Positions 25,864 to 34,184 of a stretch of 64,000 bases of DNA are shown piece after piece (position 1 is the stretch's first letter; each line of letters begins with the position of its first letter). The DNA lies in NCBI RefSeq assembly GCF_000473165.1, contig NZ_KI421504.1, forward strand, positions 3,634,094-3,698,093. Reading direction: 5' to 3'. A program made the position numbers and the translations under genes. The notes under the pieces were generated by a model. It was given only the letters and a program-made list of their open reading frames with translations, searched no databases and was not told the origin of the DNA. The DNA comes from Leisingera aquimarina DSM 24565. GTDB taxonomy: Bacteria; Pseudomonadota; Alphaproteobacteria; Rhodobacterales; Rhodobacteraceae.

Positions 25864-26796
25864 GTGCAGGCAACGAAAGCCGTCTGGAAAAGCACAGCAG
25901 CCCTGGCCGGGCTGGCTGCCATGTCTGCTTGCCTGCCTTATGCCCAGCCTGAATCGCTTGTACCGCAAGCCCGCCCGGCGGTGGTGGCTCCGGCGGTCTA
26001 CAAACCCTCTGCCGACAGTGCCCAGCTGGCCTATTACTATAACGCATTGCAGCGAGACCTGCTGACCCGCGGACTGCTGCGCACTGATGGCGGCGGGCCG
26101 GACACGCCTTATGATGCCGAGGATCTGGCAAAAAGTTTTGAGGCACTGGCGTTTTATGACGAATACGGCGGATCCGGCATTTCCGGCGGCTTGGGCCGTT
26201 GGGCCGGGCCGGTGCGGATCAGCGCCGAATTCGGCCCCTCGGTGCCCGCAGCCCAGCGGGTGGCGGACAGGGAAACGGTCACAGCTTATGCCGCACGGCT
26301 GGCCCGGATCACCAGCCATCCGGTCAGCACTGTGGCGTCCCGGGCAAACTTCCACGTGATCTTTGCCAGCCTTGATGACAGCGCTTTTGTCGCCGAGCGG
26401 GTGCGCGAACTGCTGCCCGCGATCAGCGCCCGGGACCTGTCGCTGCTGGCCGCCCCGCCCCGCAGCTACTACTGCCTTGTTGTTGCCGGCGGTCCGCAAA
26501 GCGATCCGCTGTCCTACACCCGCGGCGTGGCGCTGATCCGGGCCGAGCACCCCGGTCTGGTGCGCAAAAGCTGTGTGCATGAGGAAGTGGCGCAAGGACT
26601 TGGCCTTAGGAATGACAGCCCGCGGGCGCGGCCTTCGATCTTTAACGACGACGACGAATTTGCGCTGCTGACCAGCTTTGACGAAAAACTGCTGCAGATG
26701 CTGTATGATCCAAGACTGAAAACGGGGATGAGCGCCGAAAACGCCCGCCCTATCATCCGCATTCTCGCCCGCGAGGCGATGGGCCAGGAACTGTAG
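25864..26796 (+). CDS. DUF2927 lipoprotein
   Basis: 310 residues. The N-terminus ends in a lipobox (AAMSAC) near residue 20. The C-terminal half carries the DUF2927 signature CVHEEVAQGLGLRNDSPRAR then IFNDDDEFALLTSFDEKLLQ, where the HEE..QxxG motif resembles a gluzincin-like zinc site, suggesting a protease or relic of one. The GTG at 25864 is chosen because GGAG lies eight bases upstream; a GTG at 25855 overlaps that ribosome site. Envelope partner of the TelA/SPFH operon by position. Confidence 0.82.
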   Translation: MQATKAVWKSTAALAGLAAMSACLPYAQPESLVPQARPAVVAPAVYKPSADSAQLAYYYNALQRDLLTRGLLRTDGGGPDTPYDAEDLAKSFEALAFYDEYGGSGISGGLGRWAGPVRISAEFGPSVPAAQRVADRETVTAYAARLARITSHPVSTVASRANFHVIFASLDDSAFVAERVRELLPAISARDLSLLAAPPRSYYCLVVAGGPQSDPLSYTRGVALIRAEHPGLVRKSCVHEEVAQGLGLRNDSPRARPSIFNDDDEFALLTSFDEKLLQMLYDPRLKTGMSAENARPIIRILAREAMGQEL

Positions 26797-26822
26797 GCCG
26801 CCAAAGAAAGAGGACCTGACAG

Positions 26823-28010
26823 ATGGGAATTTTCGATTTTCTCAAAGGCGAATTCATTGACGTCATCCATTGGGTGGACGGCACGCATGACACCATGGTC
26901 TGGCGGTTTGAGCGCGAGGGCCATGAGATCAAATATGGCGCCAAGCTGACAGTGCGAGAGGGCCAAGCCGCAGTGTTTGTGCATGAAGGCCAGCTGGCGG
27001 ATGTGTTCACGCCCGGTCTGTACATGCTTGAGACCAACAACATGCCGGTGATGACGACGCTGCAGCATTGGGACCACGCGTTTCAGTCGCCGTTCAAGTC
27101 GGAAGTTTATTTTGTCGACACCACCCGCTTCAGCGATCTGAAATGGGGCACCAAGAACCCGATCATCTGCCGCGACCCGGAATTCGGCCCGGTGCGGCTG
27201 CGCGCCTTTGGCACCTATACCGTGCGCGTCGCGGACCCGGCGCGCTTCCTGACCGAGATCGTCGGCACCGATGGTGAATTCACCATGGACGAGATTTCCT
27301 ATCAAGTCCGTAACATCATCGTGCAGGAGTTCTCCCGCGTGGTCGCTGGCTCCGGCATTCCGGTGCTGGACATGGCCGCCAATACCGCGGACCTGGGCAA
27401 GCTGGTGGCGGCAGAAATCTCTGGAACAATCGCCGAATACGGCCTGTCGATCCCTGAGCTGTACATCGAAAACATCTCGCTGCCGCCCGCGGTGGAGGAG
27501 GCGATGGACAAGCGCACCCAGATGGGGGTGCTGGGCGATCTTGGCCGCTACACCCAGTTCTCAGCTGCCGAAGCGATGACGGCAGCAGCGCAGACCCCGA
27601 ACAGCGGCATGGGCGCCGGCATGGGAATGGGCATGGGATTGGCGATGGCGCAGCAGATGGGCAATCAGTTCGGCAACGGAGCAGCGGGTCAGCCCGCAGG
27701 CCCTTGGGGCGCCCGCCCCGCCCCCGCTGCAGCGGCACTGGCAGCGCCTGCCGCAGCTCCGCAGGCCGCACCTGTTGCCCCGCCCCCGCCGCCGGTCGAG
27801 CATGTCTGGCACATTGCCGCAGACGGGCAGACCTCCGGCCCCTACTCAAAAGCAAGAATGGGACGGATGGCGCAGGACGGCACGCTGACACGGGAGAGCC
27901 ATGTCTGGACCCCTGGCCAGGATGGCTGGAAGCGGGCTGGCGACGTGATGGAACTGGCGCAGCTCTTCACTATCCTGCCGCCGCCCCCCCCGCCGCCGCC
28001 TGCCGGTTAA
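26823..28010 (+). CDS. SPFH-domain protein with C-terminal GYF_2-like domain
   Basis: 395 residues. The N-terminal 250 resemble the YdjI-type 'virion core protein' SPFH family (MGIFDFLKGEFIDVIHWVDG start, then the band-7-like domain). Next comes a Met/Gly-rich stretch (GMGAGMGMGMGLAMAQQMG), an Ala/Pro-rich linker, a GYF_2/DUF4339-like module (about 330-380, WHIAADGQTSGPYSKARM) and a final run of eight prolines. SPFH proteins form membrane rings, and GYF-type modules bind Pro-rich peptides, so the proline tail could be its own or a neighbour's ligand (inference). Confidence 0.87.
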   Translation: MGIFDFLKGEFIDVIHWVDGTHDTMVWRFEREGHEIKYGAKLTVREGQAAVFVHEGQLADVFTPGLYMLETNNMPVMTTLQHWDHAFQSPFKSEVYFVDTTRFSDLKWGTKNPIICRDPEFGPVRLRAFGTYTVRVADPARFLTEIVGTDGEFTMDEISYQVRNIIVQEFSRVVAGSGIPVLDMAANTADLGKLVAAEISGTIAEYGLSIPELYIENISLPPAVEEAMDKRTQMGVLGDLGRYTQFSAAEAMTAAAQTPNSGMGAGMGMGMGLAMAQQMGNQFGNGAAGQPAGPWGARPAPAAAALAAPAAAPQAAPVAPPPPPVEHVWHIAADGQTSGPYSKARMGRMAQDGTLTRESHVWTPGQDGWKRAGDVMELAQLFTILPPPPPPPPAG

Positions 28011-28088
28011 CACCGCGCCGAGGCAGCAACCCCAAGCGTTTTGCTGCCGGCCCCATACTCTGACTCCTTACCTGACAGGTTGCCGCAA

Positions 28089-29216
28089 GTGACGATGCCC
28101 CCGCCGCCGCCCGCTGAAACCATGCCCGCCGCCGAGGAAGAAACTCATCGCTTCCCTTGTGAACAATGCGGTGCGGATTACACCTATGACCCGGCCGCGG
28201 GCACCCTGACCTGCAGCCACTGCGGGCATTCCGAAAGCATCCACAGCGGGCCGTGGAAAGGGACTGCGCTTCAGGAGCTGGACTTCCGCGCGGCCGCCGC
28301 AGACCGGCTGCCAGAGGCGGAGATCGAAGTGACCCGCGTTTCCACCTGCGCCAATTGCGCGGCGCAGGTGGAGTTCGACCCGGACACCCATGCCAGGGAA
28401 TGCCCGTTCTGCGCCACGCCTGTTGTCACCGGTACGGGTGCAAACCGCCACATCAAACCCAAGGGCGTGCTGCCCTTCGCAGTGCCCGAGCGCGCCGCGC
28501 ACAAGGCAATGACCGACTGGCTGGGCGGTCTGTGGTTTGCCCCGGGCGGCCTGAGGGAATACGCCCGCAAGGGGCGGCGGATGCAGGGGATCTATGTGCC
28601 CTACTGGACCTATGACGCCCAGACCCGCAGCCGCTACTCCGGTCAGCGCGGCACGGTTTATTACGTGACCGAAACCTACCAGCAGGATGGCGAAACCAAG
28701 ACCCGGCAGGTGTCCAAGGTGCGCTGGACGCCGGTGTCTGGCCGGTTGCAGCGGTTCTTCGACGATGTGCTGGTGCTGGCCTCCAACAGCCTGCCCAAAC
28801 GCTATACCGAAGCACTGGAGCCCTGGGATCTGTCTCAGCTGGAACCTTACCAGCCGCAGTATCTGGCGGGTTTCCGGGCCGAGGCTTACACGGTGGATCT
28901 GGAAACCGGCTTTGCCGAGGCGGGCCAGAAGATGGACCGGGTGATTGAGCGCGATGTGCGCTTTGATATTGGCGGTGACCGGCAGCGGATCGGCAACATC
29001 GACACTCAGGTTTCAGATGTGACTTTCAAGCATATCCTGCTGCCAGTCTGGCTCGCGGCCTACAGGTACCGCGGAAAGACCTACCGGTTTGTGGTGAACG
29101 GTCAGTCCGGCCGCGTACAGGGCGAACGGCCCTATTCAGCCTGGAAAATTGCCTTTGCCGTGCTTCTGGCTCTGGCCATCGGCGCTGGCATCGCCCTGCT
29201 GGCCGGCCAGCAGTAA
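28089..29216 (+). CDS. Double zinc-ribbon membrane-anchored protein
   Basis: 375 residues. Two zinc ribbons lie near the N-terminus: CEQCGADYTYD...CSHCG and CANCAAQVEFD...CPFC. Then a conserved domain (KPKGVLPFAVPERAAHKAMT, GIYVPYWTYDAQTRSRYSGQ, HILLPVWLAAYRYRGKTYRF) and one C-terminal membrane helix. Annotated elsewhere as TFIIB-type zinc-ribbon or primosomal-N'-like, but it has no helicase. The GTG at 28089 (AGG ten bases upstream) is preferred; an ATG two codons on is possible. Last gene of the XpaC/TelA/SPFH operon. Confidence 0.85.
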   Translation: MTMPPPPPAETMPAAEEETHRFPCEQCGADYTYDPAAGTLTCSHCGHSESIHSGPWKGTALQELDFRAAAADRLPEAEIEVTRVSTCANCAAQVEFDPDTHARECPFCATPVVTGTGANRHIKPKGVLPFAVPERAAHKAMTDWLGGLWFAPGGLREYARKGRRMQGIYVPYWTYDAQTRSRYSGQRGTVYYVTETYQQDGETKTRQVSKVRWTPVSGRLQRFFDDVLVLASNSLPKRYTEALEPWDLSQLEPYQPQYLAGFRAEAYTVDLETGFAEAGQKMDRVIERDVRFDIGGDRQRIGNIDTQVSDVTFKHILLPVWLAAYRYRGKTYRFVVNGQSGRVQGERPYSAWKIAFAVLLALAIGAGIALLAGQQ

Positions 29217-29227
29217 CCCTTCAAAGC

Positions 29228-29253
29228 GGAAGGGGACGCTGCCGTCCCCTTCC
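29228..29253. terminator. Hairpin between convergent genes
   Basis: GGAAGGGGACG-CTGC-CGTCCCCTTCC, an 11-bp perfect stem just past the zinc-ribbon gene stop. No T-run follows on the plus strand (CTGAAC), so it may act as a transcript-end stabiliser rather than a classical terminator. Confidence 0.55.
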
Positions 29254-29309
29254 TGAACCGGCTGGTTCCTTTCCCCGGATCTGAGCCAGAACCAAGACCG
29301 GCCTCCCTG

Positions 29310-29729
29310 TCAGCCCTTGCTGATCTCGATCCTGCGGGTGGTTTCAGGCTGTTCCAGAGCCTTCTTCGGCACTGCGATATGCAGCACACCGTCCTCCATC
29401 CGGGCAGAGGCCGCCTGCCCGTCCGCATCCTCCGGCAGCCGGAACGACCGGCGGAACGCGCCGTATTGGCGCTCGCTGAAGTACCAAGTGTCGCCTTGCT
29501 TCTCCGTTTGTGTCTTTTTCTCGCCGCGGATCGTCAGCACGCCACTGTCCACAGTCAGTTCCACATCCGCCAGCGCGACGCCCGGAAGCTCCATCGCGAT
29601 GTCATAAGCCTCCTTGCCCGAGGATGCTTCGGTTGCCGGGGTAAGCCAGTCGGCGAGCCGGGCACCGAAGCTGCGGAAAGGATCGTAAAGCGACGGCCAG
29701 AAACCGCCATGTTCGGTCTTTTCAACCAT
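29310..29729 (-). CDS. Hsp20/alpha-crystallin small heat-shock protein
   Basis: 139-residue holdase chaperone. The alpha-crystallin domain spans about 38-130: AYDIAMELPGVALADVELTV, GVLTIRGEKK, FRRSFRLPEDAD, then ARMEDGVLHIAVPK. The C-terminal IEI motif (RRIEISKG) mediates oligomer contacts. A very strong GGAGG ribosome site lies seven bases before the ATG. No ROSE-type thermosensor is obvious in the short leader, though I could not fold it. Confidence 0.93.
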   Translation of the reverse strand: MVEKTEHGGFWPSLYDPFRSFGARLADWLTPATEASSGKEAYDIAMELPGVALADVELTVDSGVLTIRGEKKTQTEKQGDTWYFSERQYGAFRRSFRLPEDADGQAASARMEDGVLHIAVPKKALEQPETTRRIEISKG

Positions 29730-29936
29730 TGTTCAGCCTCCTTTCTAGCTGCGTCCCATTGTATCTCCGTCACCGCGTCACCGCTTTGATCCGGCGCAAG
29801 ACCGGGTCGTGCACCGGAAATTTTCAGCCGCCAGTCTCGCCTGTGCCAGGCAAAAGAACTAAAGGTGTTACAGACCTGCCGGCCAAAGCCCGGCCGGTCT
29901 GGGCAGGTTTCTGGGCAGGTTAAAGGGGGAACGGAC

Positions 29937-30383
29937 ATGCGCGCACTTATCCAGCGGGTCAGTGAGGCCTCGGTCACCGTTGAAGGCAAGACCATCGGTG
30001 AAATCGGACCCGGCCTGCTGATCCTGATCTGCGCCATGGAAGGCGACAACGAAGCACAGGCGGATCAGCTGGCCGTCAAAATCTCCAAGCTCAGGATTTT
30101 CAAAGACGCGGCCGGCAAGATGAACCGGTCGGTTCTGGATACCGGCGGCAGTGCACTGGTGGTCAGCCAATTCACCTTGGCGGCCGACACCCGCCGCGGC
30201 AACCGGCCCGGGTTTTCCGCCGCCGCCGCCCCTGCAGAAGGCGAACGGCTGTATGAATACTTTGCAGAACAACTGCCCCGGCTAGGTGTGGAAATTGCAA
30301 AAGGACAGTTCGGTGCCGACATGAAAGTCCGGCTGCTGAATGACGGCCCGGTCACTGTCTGGATGGACACAGAGCAGGTCTGA
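29937..30383 (+). CDS. dtd: D-aminoacyl-tRNA deacylase
   Basis: 148-residue proofreading enzyme that hydrolyses D-amino acids from tRNA. Both signature motifs are present: SQFTL (in [14 protein letters not shown]) and NDGPVT near the C-terminus; the latter carries the cross-subunit Gly-cisPro. Start [15 protein letters not shown] is family-standard and preceded by AAAGGGGGAA. It is transcribed divergently from hsp20. Confidence 0.95.
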   Translation: MRALIQRVSEASVTVEGKTIGEIGPGLLILICAMEGDNEAQADQLAVKISKLRIFKDAAGKMNRSVLDTGGSALVVSQFTLAADTRRGNRPGFSAAAAPAEGERLYEYFAEQLPRLGVEIAKGQFGADMKVRLLNDGPVTVWMDTEQV

Positions 30384-30831
30384 CCCAGCGCCGGGACGCT
30401 GCCATCCGGCGTGCGGCAAACCGGCCTCGGGGTTTTCCCCAGGTGGCTCCGTCACTCATCGTAGAAAAAGGCCAGGACTTGTCCTTTTGCGGTGCGGAAG
30501 ACGTTTTTGGACCTCAAAGCATCGATTCTTTCCAAATTCGAACCGGACCTCTTGCCCCATCGTGGCAGATTCATAAAAATTCCGTCATTCCGAGGCACAA
30601 AAATTTCTTGTCGCATTCCGGATGCTTTTTTGATTTACAAGCGGCATTACCTCTAAAAACGGCACCTTACTTGAAAAAGGCGACGCCCCCTGCAATAGCC
30701 TCACAGGTCCTCGTTTCCCCCTGCCAAGGGTTTCGCGAATAACGCTTGCGAGGTGGCAGCAAATGCGCAAATCTTGAACCACCAATCAAAAAACGGGTGC
30801 TTGCAGCACCGCAATCAATCGGGAGAAATCA
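30384..30831. promoter_or_regulatory. 448-base leader of the peptide ABC operon
   Basis: No gene is supported in this stretch. A GGGG-TTTT-CCCC-centred hairpin lies at 30425-30443 just after dtd. A weak GCAT...ATGC stem followed by six T lies at 30613-30631. The region from 30560 to 30680 is clearly AT-richer than its surroundings and may hold the promoter for dppA. A GGGAG ribosome site precedes the dppA ATG. Confidence 0.4.
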
Positions 30832-32415
30832 ATGAACAATCATATGAAGCATCTGGCCAGTCAGGCTGTGGCAGGCAAACTGTCGCGCCGTGACTTCCTG
30901 GGCAAAGCCGCCGCACTGGGCTTTACCGCCGTCTCCGCCAACCTGCTGCTGTCCAGCGCCGCCAAGGCGGCCGGCCCGCAAAAAGGCGGCACTATCCGCC
31001 TGGGCCTGCAGGGCGGTTCCACCACCGACAGCCTGGATCCGGCACTGGTCACCAACACCGTTGGCCTGATGGTCACCCGCCTGTGGGGTGAGACATTAGT
31101 CGAACTGGCCGACGATGGCGGCATCGAAGGCAAGCTTGCCGAAAGCTATGAGGCCTCGGCGGACGCCCGTACCTGGACCTTCAAGCTGCGCCAGGGCGTG
31201 ACCTACTCGAACGGTCAGAACGTCACCACTGAAGACGTGGTCAAGACCATGGAACGCCACAGCGGCGAGGACACCAAGTCCGGAGCTCTGGGGATCATGC
31301 GCGGCATCAAGGACGTGCGTGCAGATGGCGACAGCGTTGTCTTCGAGCTCGACAGCCCGAACGCCGACCTGCCCTATCTGCTGGCAGACTATCACCTGAT
31401 CATCCAGCCGGGTGGTGGCAATGACGATCCCGCGGCGGCCATCGGCACCGGCCCTTACATCATGAAGTCCTCCGACATGGGCGTGCGCTTCGTGGCCGAG
31501 AAGAACCCGAACTACTGGGGCGATCTGGGCAATGCGGATACCGTTGAAATCATTGTCATCAACGATGACACCGCCCGTGTCGCTGCCCTGCAGTCCGGCC
31601 AGGTGGACGTGATCGACCGGGTGCCCCCGCGCACCGCGAAACTGGTCGACCGCGCGCCGAACATTACGGTGCACTCGACCTCTGCTGCCGGCCACTATGT
31701 GTTCATCATGCACTGCAACACGGCACCGTTCGACAACAACGACCTGCGCATGGCGCTGAAGTACGGCATCAACCGCCAGGAAATGGTGGACAAGATCCTG
31801 AACGGCTATGGCACCGTGGGCAACGATACGCCGATCAACGCCTCCTATCCGATGTACACTGAGCTGGAGCAGCGCCAGTTCGACCCGGACAAGGCAATGT
31901 TCCATCTGAAGAAGTCCGGCCATGACGGCGGCATCCTGCTGCGCACCTCGGACAACTCCTTCCCGGGCGCGCCAGATGCGTCTGCCCTGTTCCAGCAGTC
32001 GCTTAACAGCGCCGGCATCAAGCTGGACGTCAAGCGCGAGCCGAACGACGGCTACTGGTCGGAAGTCTGGAACAACAAGCCCTTCTGCACCAGCTACTGG
32101 GGTGGCCGTCCGACCCAGGACCAGATGTTCACGACCGCCTATCTGTCTACCGCGGACTGGAACGACACCCGCTTCAACAACGAGCAGTTCGACCAGATTC
32201 TGGTTGCTGCACGCGGCGAACTGGACGTCGCCAAGCGGACCCAGATGTATGCCGACATGTCGACGATCCTGCGCGACGAAGGCGGCCTGATCTGCCCGAT
32301 GTTCAACGACTTTGTCGAGGCAACCACCGACAATGTGGACGGCTGGGTCGAAGGCATCCCGGGCCAGGTCCTGATGAATGGCTATGCCGCCAGCAAGCTG
32401 TGGGTTAAAGCCTAA
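30832..32415 (+). CDS. Peptide/nickel ABC transporter substrate-binding protein (Tat-exported)
   Basis: 527-residue periplasmic SBP_bac_5 protein. The N-terminus carries a twin-arginine signal (SRRDFLGKAAALGFT) with AKAA cleavage near residue 46. Cluster-C features are GGTIRLGLQGGSTTDSLDPA, YEASADARTWTFKLRQGVTY, KYGINRQEMVDKILNGYG and NSAGIKLDVKRE. It captures oligopeptides or similar solutes and passes them to the permeases encoded next. Tat export suggests folding before export, sometimes linked to bound ligand or metal. It is the first gene of a four-gene operon. Confidence 0.92.
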   Translation: MNNHMKHLASQAVAGKLSRRDFLGKAAALGFTAVSANLLLSSAAKAAGPQKGGTIRLGLQGGSTTDSLDPALVTNTVGLMVTRLWGETLVELADDGGIEGKLAESYEASADARTWTFKLRQGVTYSNGQNVTTEDVVKTMERHSGEDTKSGALGIMRGIKDVRADGDSVVFELDSPNADLPYLLADYHLIIQPGGGNDDPAAAIGTGPYIMKSSDMGVRFVAEKNPNYWGDLGNADTVEIIVINDDTARVAALQSGQVDVIDRVPPRTAKLVDRAPNITVHSTSAAGHYVFIMHCNTAPFDNNDLRMALKYGINRQEMVDKILNGYGTVGNDTPINASYPMYTELEQRQFDPDKAMFHLKKSGHDGGILLRTSDNSFPGAPDASALFQQSLNSAGIKLDVKREPNDGYWSEVWNNKPFCTSYWGGRPTQDQMFTTAYLSTADWNDTRFNNEQFDQILVAARGELDVAKRTQMYADMSTILRDEGGLICPMFNDFVEATTDNVDGWVEGIPGQVLMNGYAASKLWVKA

Positions 32416-33372
32416 ATGTCGCCTATTTTCAAACTCTTGGCTCAGCGCATCGCGCTGAGCCTTCTCCTTCTTCTGCTCATTTCAGTGGTGATCTTCGCGG
32501 GTACGATGGTGCTGCCCGGCGATGTCGCCCAGTCGATTCTGGGCCAATCGGCAACCCCGGAAGCGCTTGCCAACCTGAGGGCTGAGCTTGGCGTCAACGA
32601 TCCGCCCGTGCAGCGTTATTTCGCCTGGCTGTTCGGTGCCATTCAGGGCGACCTAGGCACCGCGCTCACCAGCGGCCAGGATATTTCCGAAGCCCTCGCC
32701 AGCCGCTTCTGGAACACCCTGTTCCTCGCCTTCTGGGCTGCCGTGGTGGCGGTGCCGCTGGCCATCTTCCTGGGCCTGCTCGCCGTCCGCTTCAAGGACC
32801 GCTGGCCCGACAAGCTGATCTCTGGCGTCACCCTCGCCTCGATCTCCATTCCCGAATTTCTGATCGGCTACGTGCTGATGTATCTCATCGCGGTGCAGCT
32901 GCGCTGGTTCCCGTCGGTGGCGATGATCAACGACAACATGAGCCTGTTCGAAAAACTCAACGCCATCGCCCTGCCCATCGCCGTGCTGACCCTGGTGGTT
33001 CTGGCGCATATGATGCGCATGACCCGTGCGGCGATCCTGAACGTGATGCAGTCGGCCTATATTGAGACCGCCGAGCTGAAGGGCCTCAATGCCTTTCAGG
33101 TGATCTACCGCCATGCCTTCCCCAACGCGATTGCCCCTATCGTCAACGTGGTGATGCTGAATCTCGCCTATCTGGTGGTCGGCGTCGTGGTGATCGAGGT
33201 GGTGTTTGTCTACCCCGGCATGGGCCAGTATCTGGTGGACCATGTGTCCAAGCGGGACGTGCCTGTGGTGCAGGCCTGCGGCCTGATCTTTGCCGCTGTC
33301 TATATCGGCCTCAACATGATTGCCGATATCGTCGCAATTCTGAGCAACCCGCGCCTGAGGCATCCGAAATGA
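32416..33372 (+). CDS. dppB: Dipeptide-type ABC transporter permease (DppB-like)
   Basis: 318 residues, six membrane helices. N-terminal QRIALSLLLLLLISVVIFAG, then AELGVNDPPVQRYFAWLFG, and the EAA loop ETAELKGLNAFQVIYRHAFP that contacts the ATPase. It starts directly after the SBP stop (TAA-ATG) and overlaps the next permease by four bases, so it is tightly coupled. It pairs with the DppC-like protein. Confidence 0.92.
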   Translation: MSPIFKLLAQRIALSLLLLLLISVVIFAGTMVLPGDVAQSILGQSATPEALANLRAELGVNDPPVQRYFAWLFGAIQGDLGTALTSGQDISEALASRFWNTLFLAFWAAVVAVPLAIFLGLLAVRFKDRWPDKLISGVTLASISIPEFLIGYVLMYLIAVQLRWFPSVAMINDNMSLFEKLNAIALPIAVLTLVVLAHMMRMTRAAILNVMQSAYIETAELKGLNAFQVIYRHAFPNAIAPIVNVVMLNLAYLVVGVVVIEVVFVYPGMGQYLVDHVSKRDVPVVQACGLIFAAVYIGLNMIADIVAILSNPRLRHPK

Positions 33373-34184
33373 AGAATATCCCCATTTCCGCACTCATCGG
33401 GCTGTTCTTCACGGCCCTGTACTTTCTCGGCGCGATCTTTGCGCCGCTGCTGGCCCCTTACGGGGTGGGCGAAGTGGTCGGTGACGTCTGGGAGCCTGCC
33501 AGCGCCGACTTTCTGCTGGGCACCGACAACATCGGCCGCGATCTGCTGACCCGGATGATCTACGGCGGCCAGACCACGATCTTCATTGCCACCGCAGCAA
33601 CCATGCTGTCTTTCACCACCGGCTCCATTCTGGGCTTTATCGCCGCCGAGGCCGGCGGCTGGCTGGATCAGGCGATGTCGCGGTTTGTCGACCTGCTCAT
33701 GTCGATCCCGACGCTGATCTTTGCGCTCGTGGTGCTGTCGGTCATGCCGGTGACCATTCCCACCCTGATCGTGGTGATGGGCCTGCTGGACTCGACCCGG
33801 GTTTACCGGCTGGCGCGCGCGGTTGCGGTCGACATCGAGGTGATGGACTACGTCGAGGCCGCGCGTCTACGAGGCGAGAAGACCTCCTGGATCATCTTCC
33901 GCGAAATCCTGCCCAACGCGCTGTCACCGCTGGTGGCCGAAATGGGCCTGCGGTTCATCTTTGCGGTGCTGTTCGTCTCCACCCTGTCCTTCCTGGGTCT
34001 CGGCGTTCAGCCGCCCGCGGCTGACTGGGGCGGCATCGTGAAAGAAAACAAGGACGGCATTGTCTACGGCATTCCTGCGGCCCTGATCCCGGCCTTTGCC
34101 ATCGCCACCCTGGCAATCTCGGTCAACCTGGTGGCTGACTGGGTGCTGAACCGGACAACCTCGCTGAAAGGAGGCCGCGGATGA
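33369..34184 (+). CDS. dppC: Dipeptide-type ABC transporter permease (DppC-like)
   Basis: 271 residues. Family hallmarks are FLLGTDNIGRDLLTRMIYGG and the EAA loop YVEAARLRGEKTSWIIFREI followed by LPNALSPL. Six helices are expected. Overlaps of four bases with both neighbours (ATGA) indicate translational coupling. It forms the heterodimeric channel with DppB. Confidence 0.92.
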   Translation: MKNIPISALIGLFFTALYFLGAIFAPLLAPYGVGEVVGDVWEPASADFLLGTDNIGRDLLTRMIYGGQTTIFIATAATMLSFTTGSILGFIAAEAGGWLDQAMSRFVDLLMSIPTLIFALVVLSVMPVTIPTLIVVMGLLDSTRVYRLARAVAVDIEVMDYVEAARLRGEKTSWIIFREILPNALSPLVAEMGLRFIFAVLFVSTLSFLGLGVQPPAADWGGIVKENKDGIVYGIPAALIPAFAIATLAISVNLVADWVLNRTTSLKGGRG

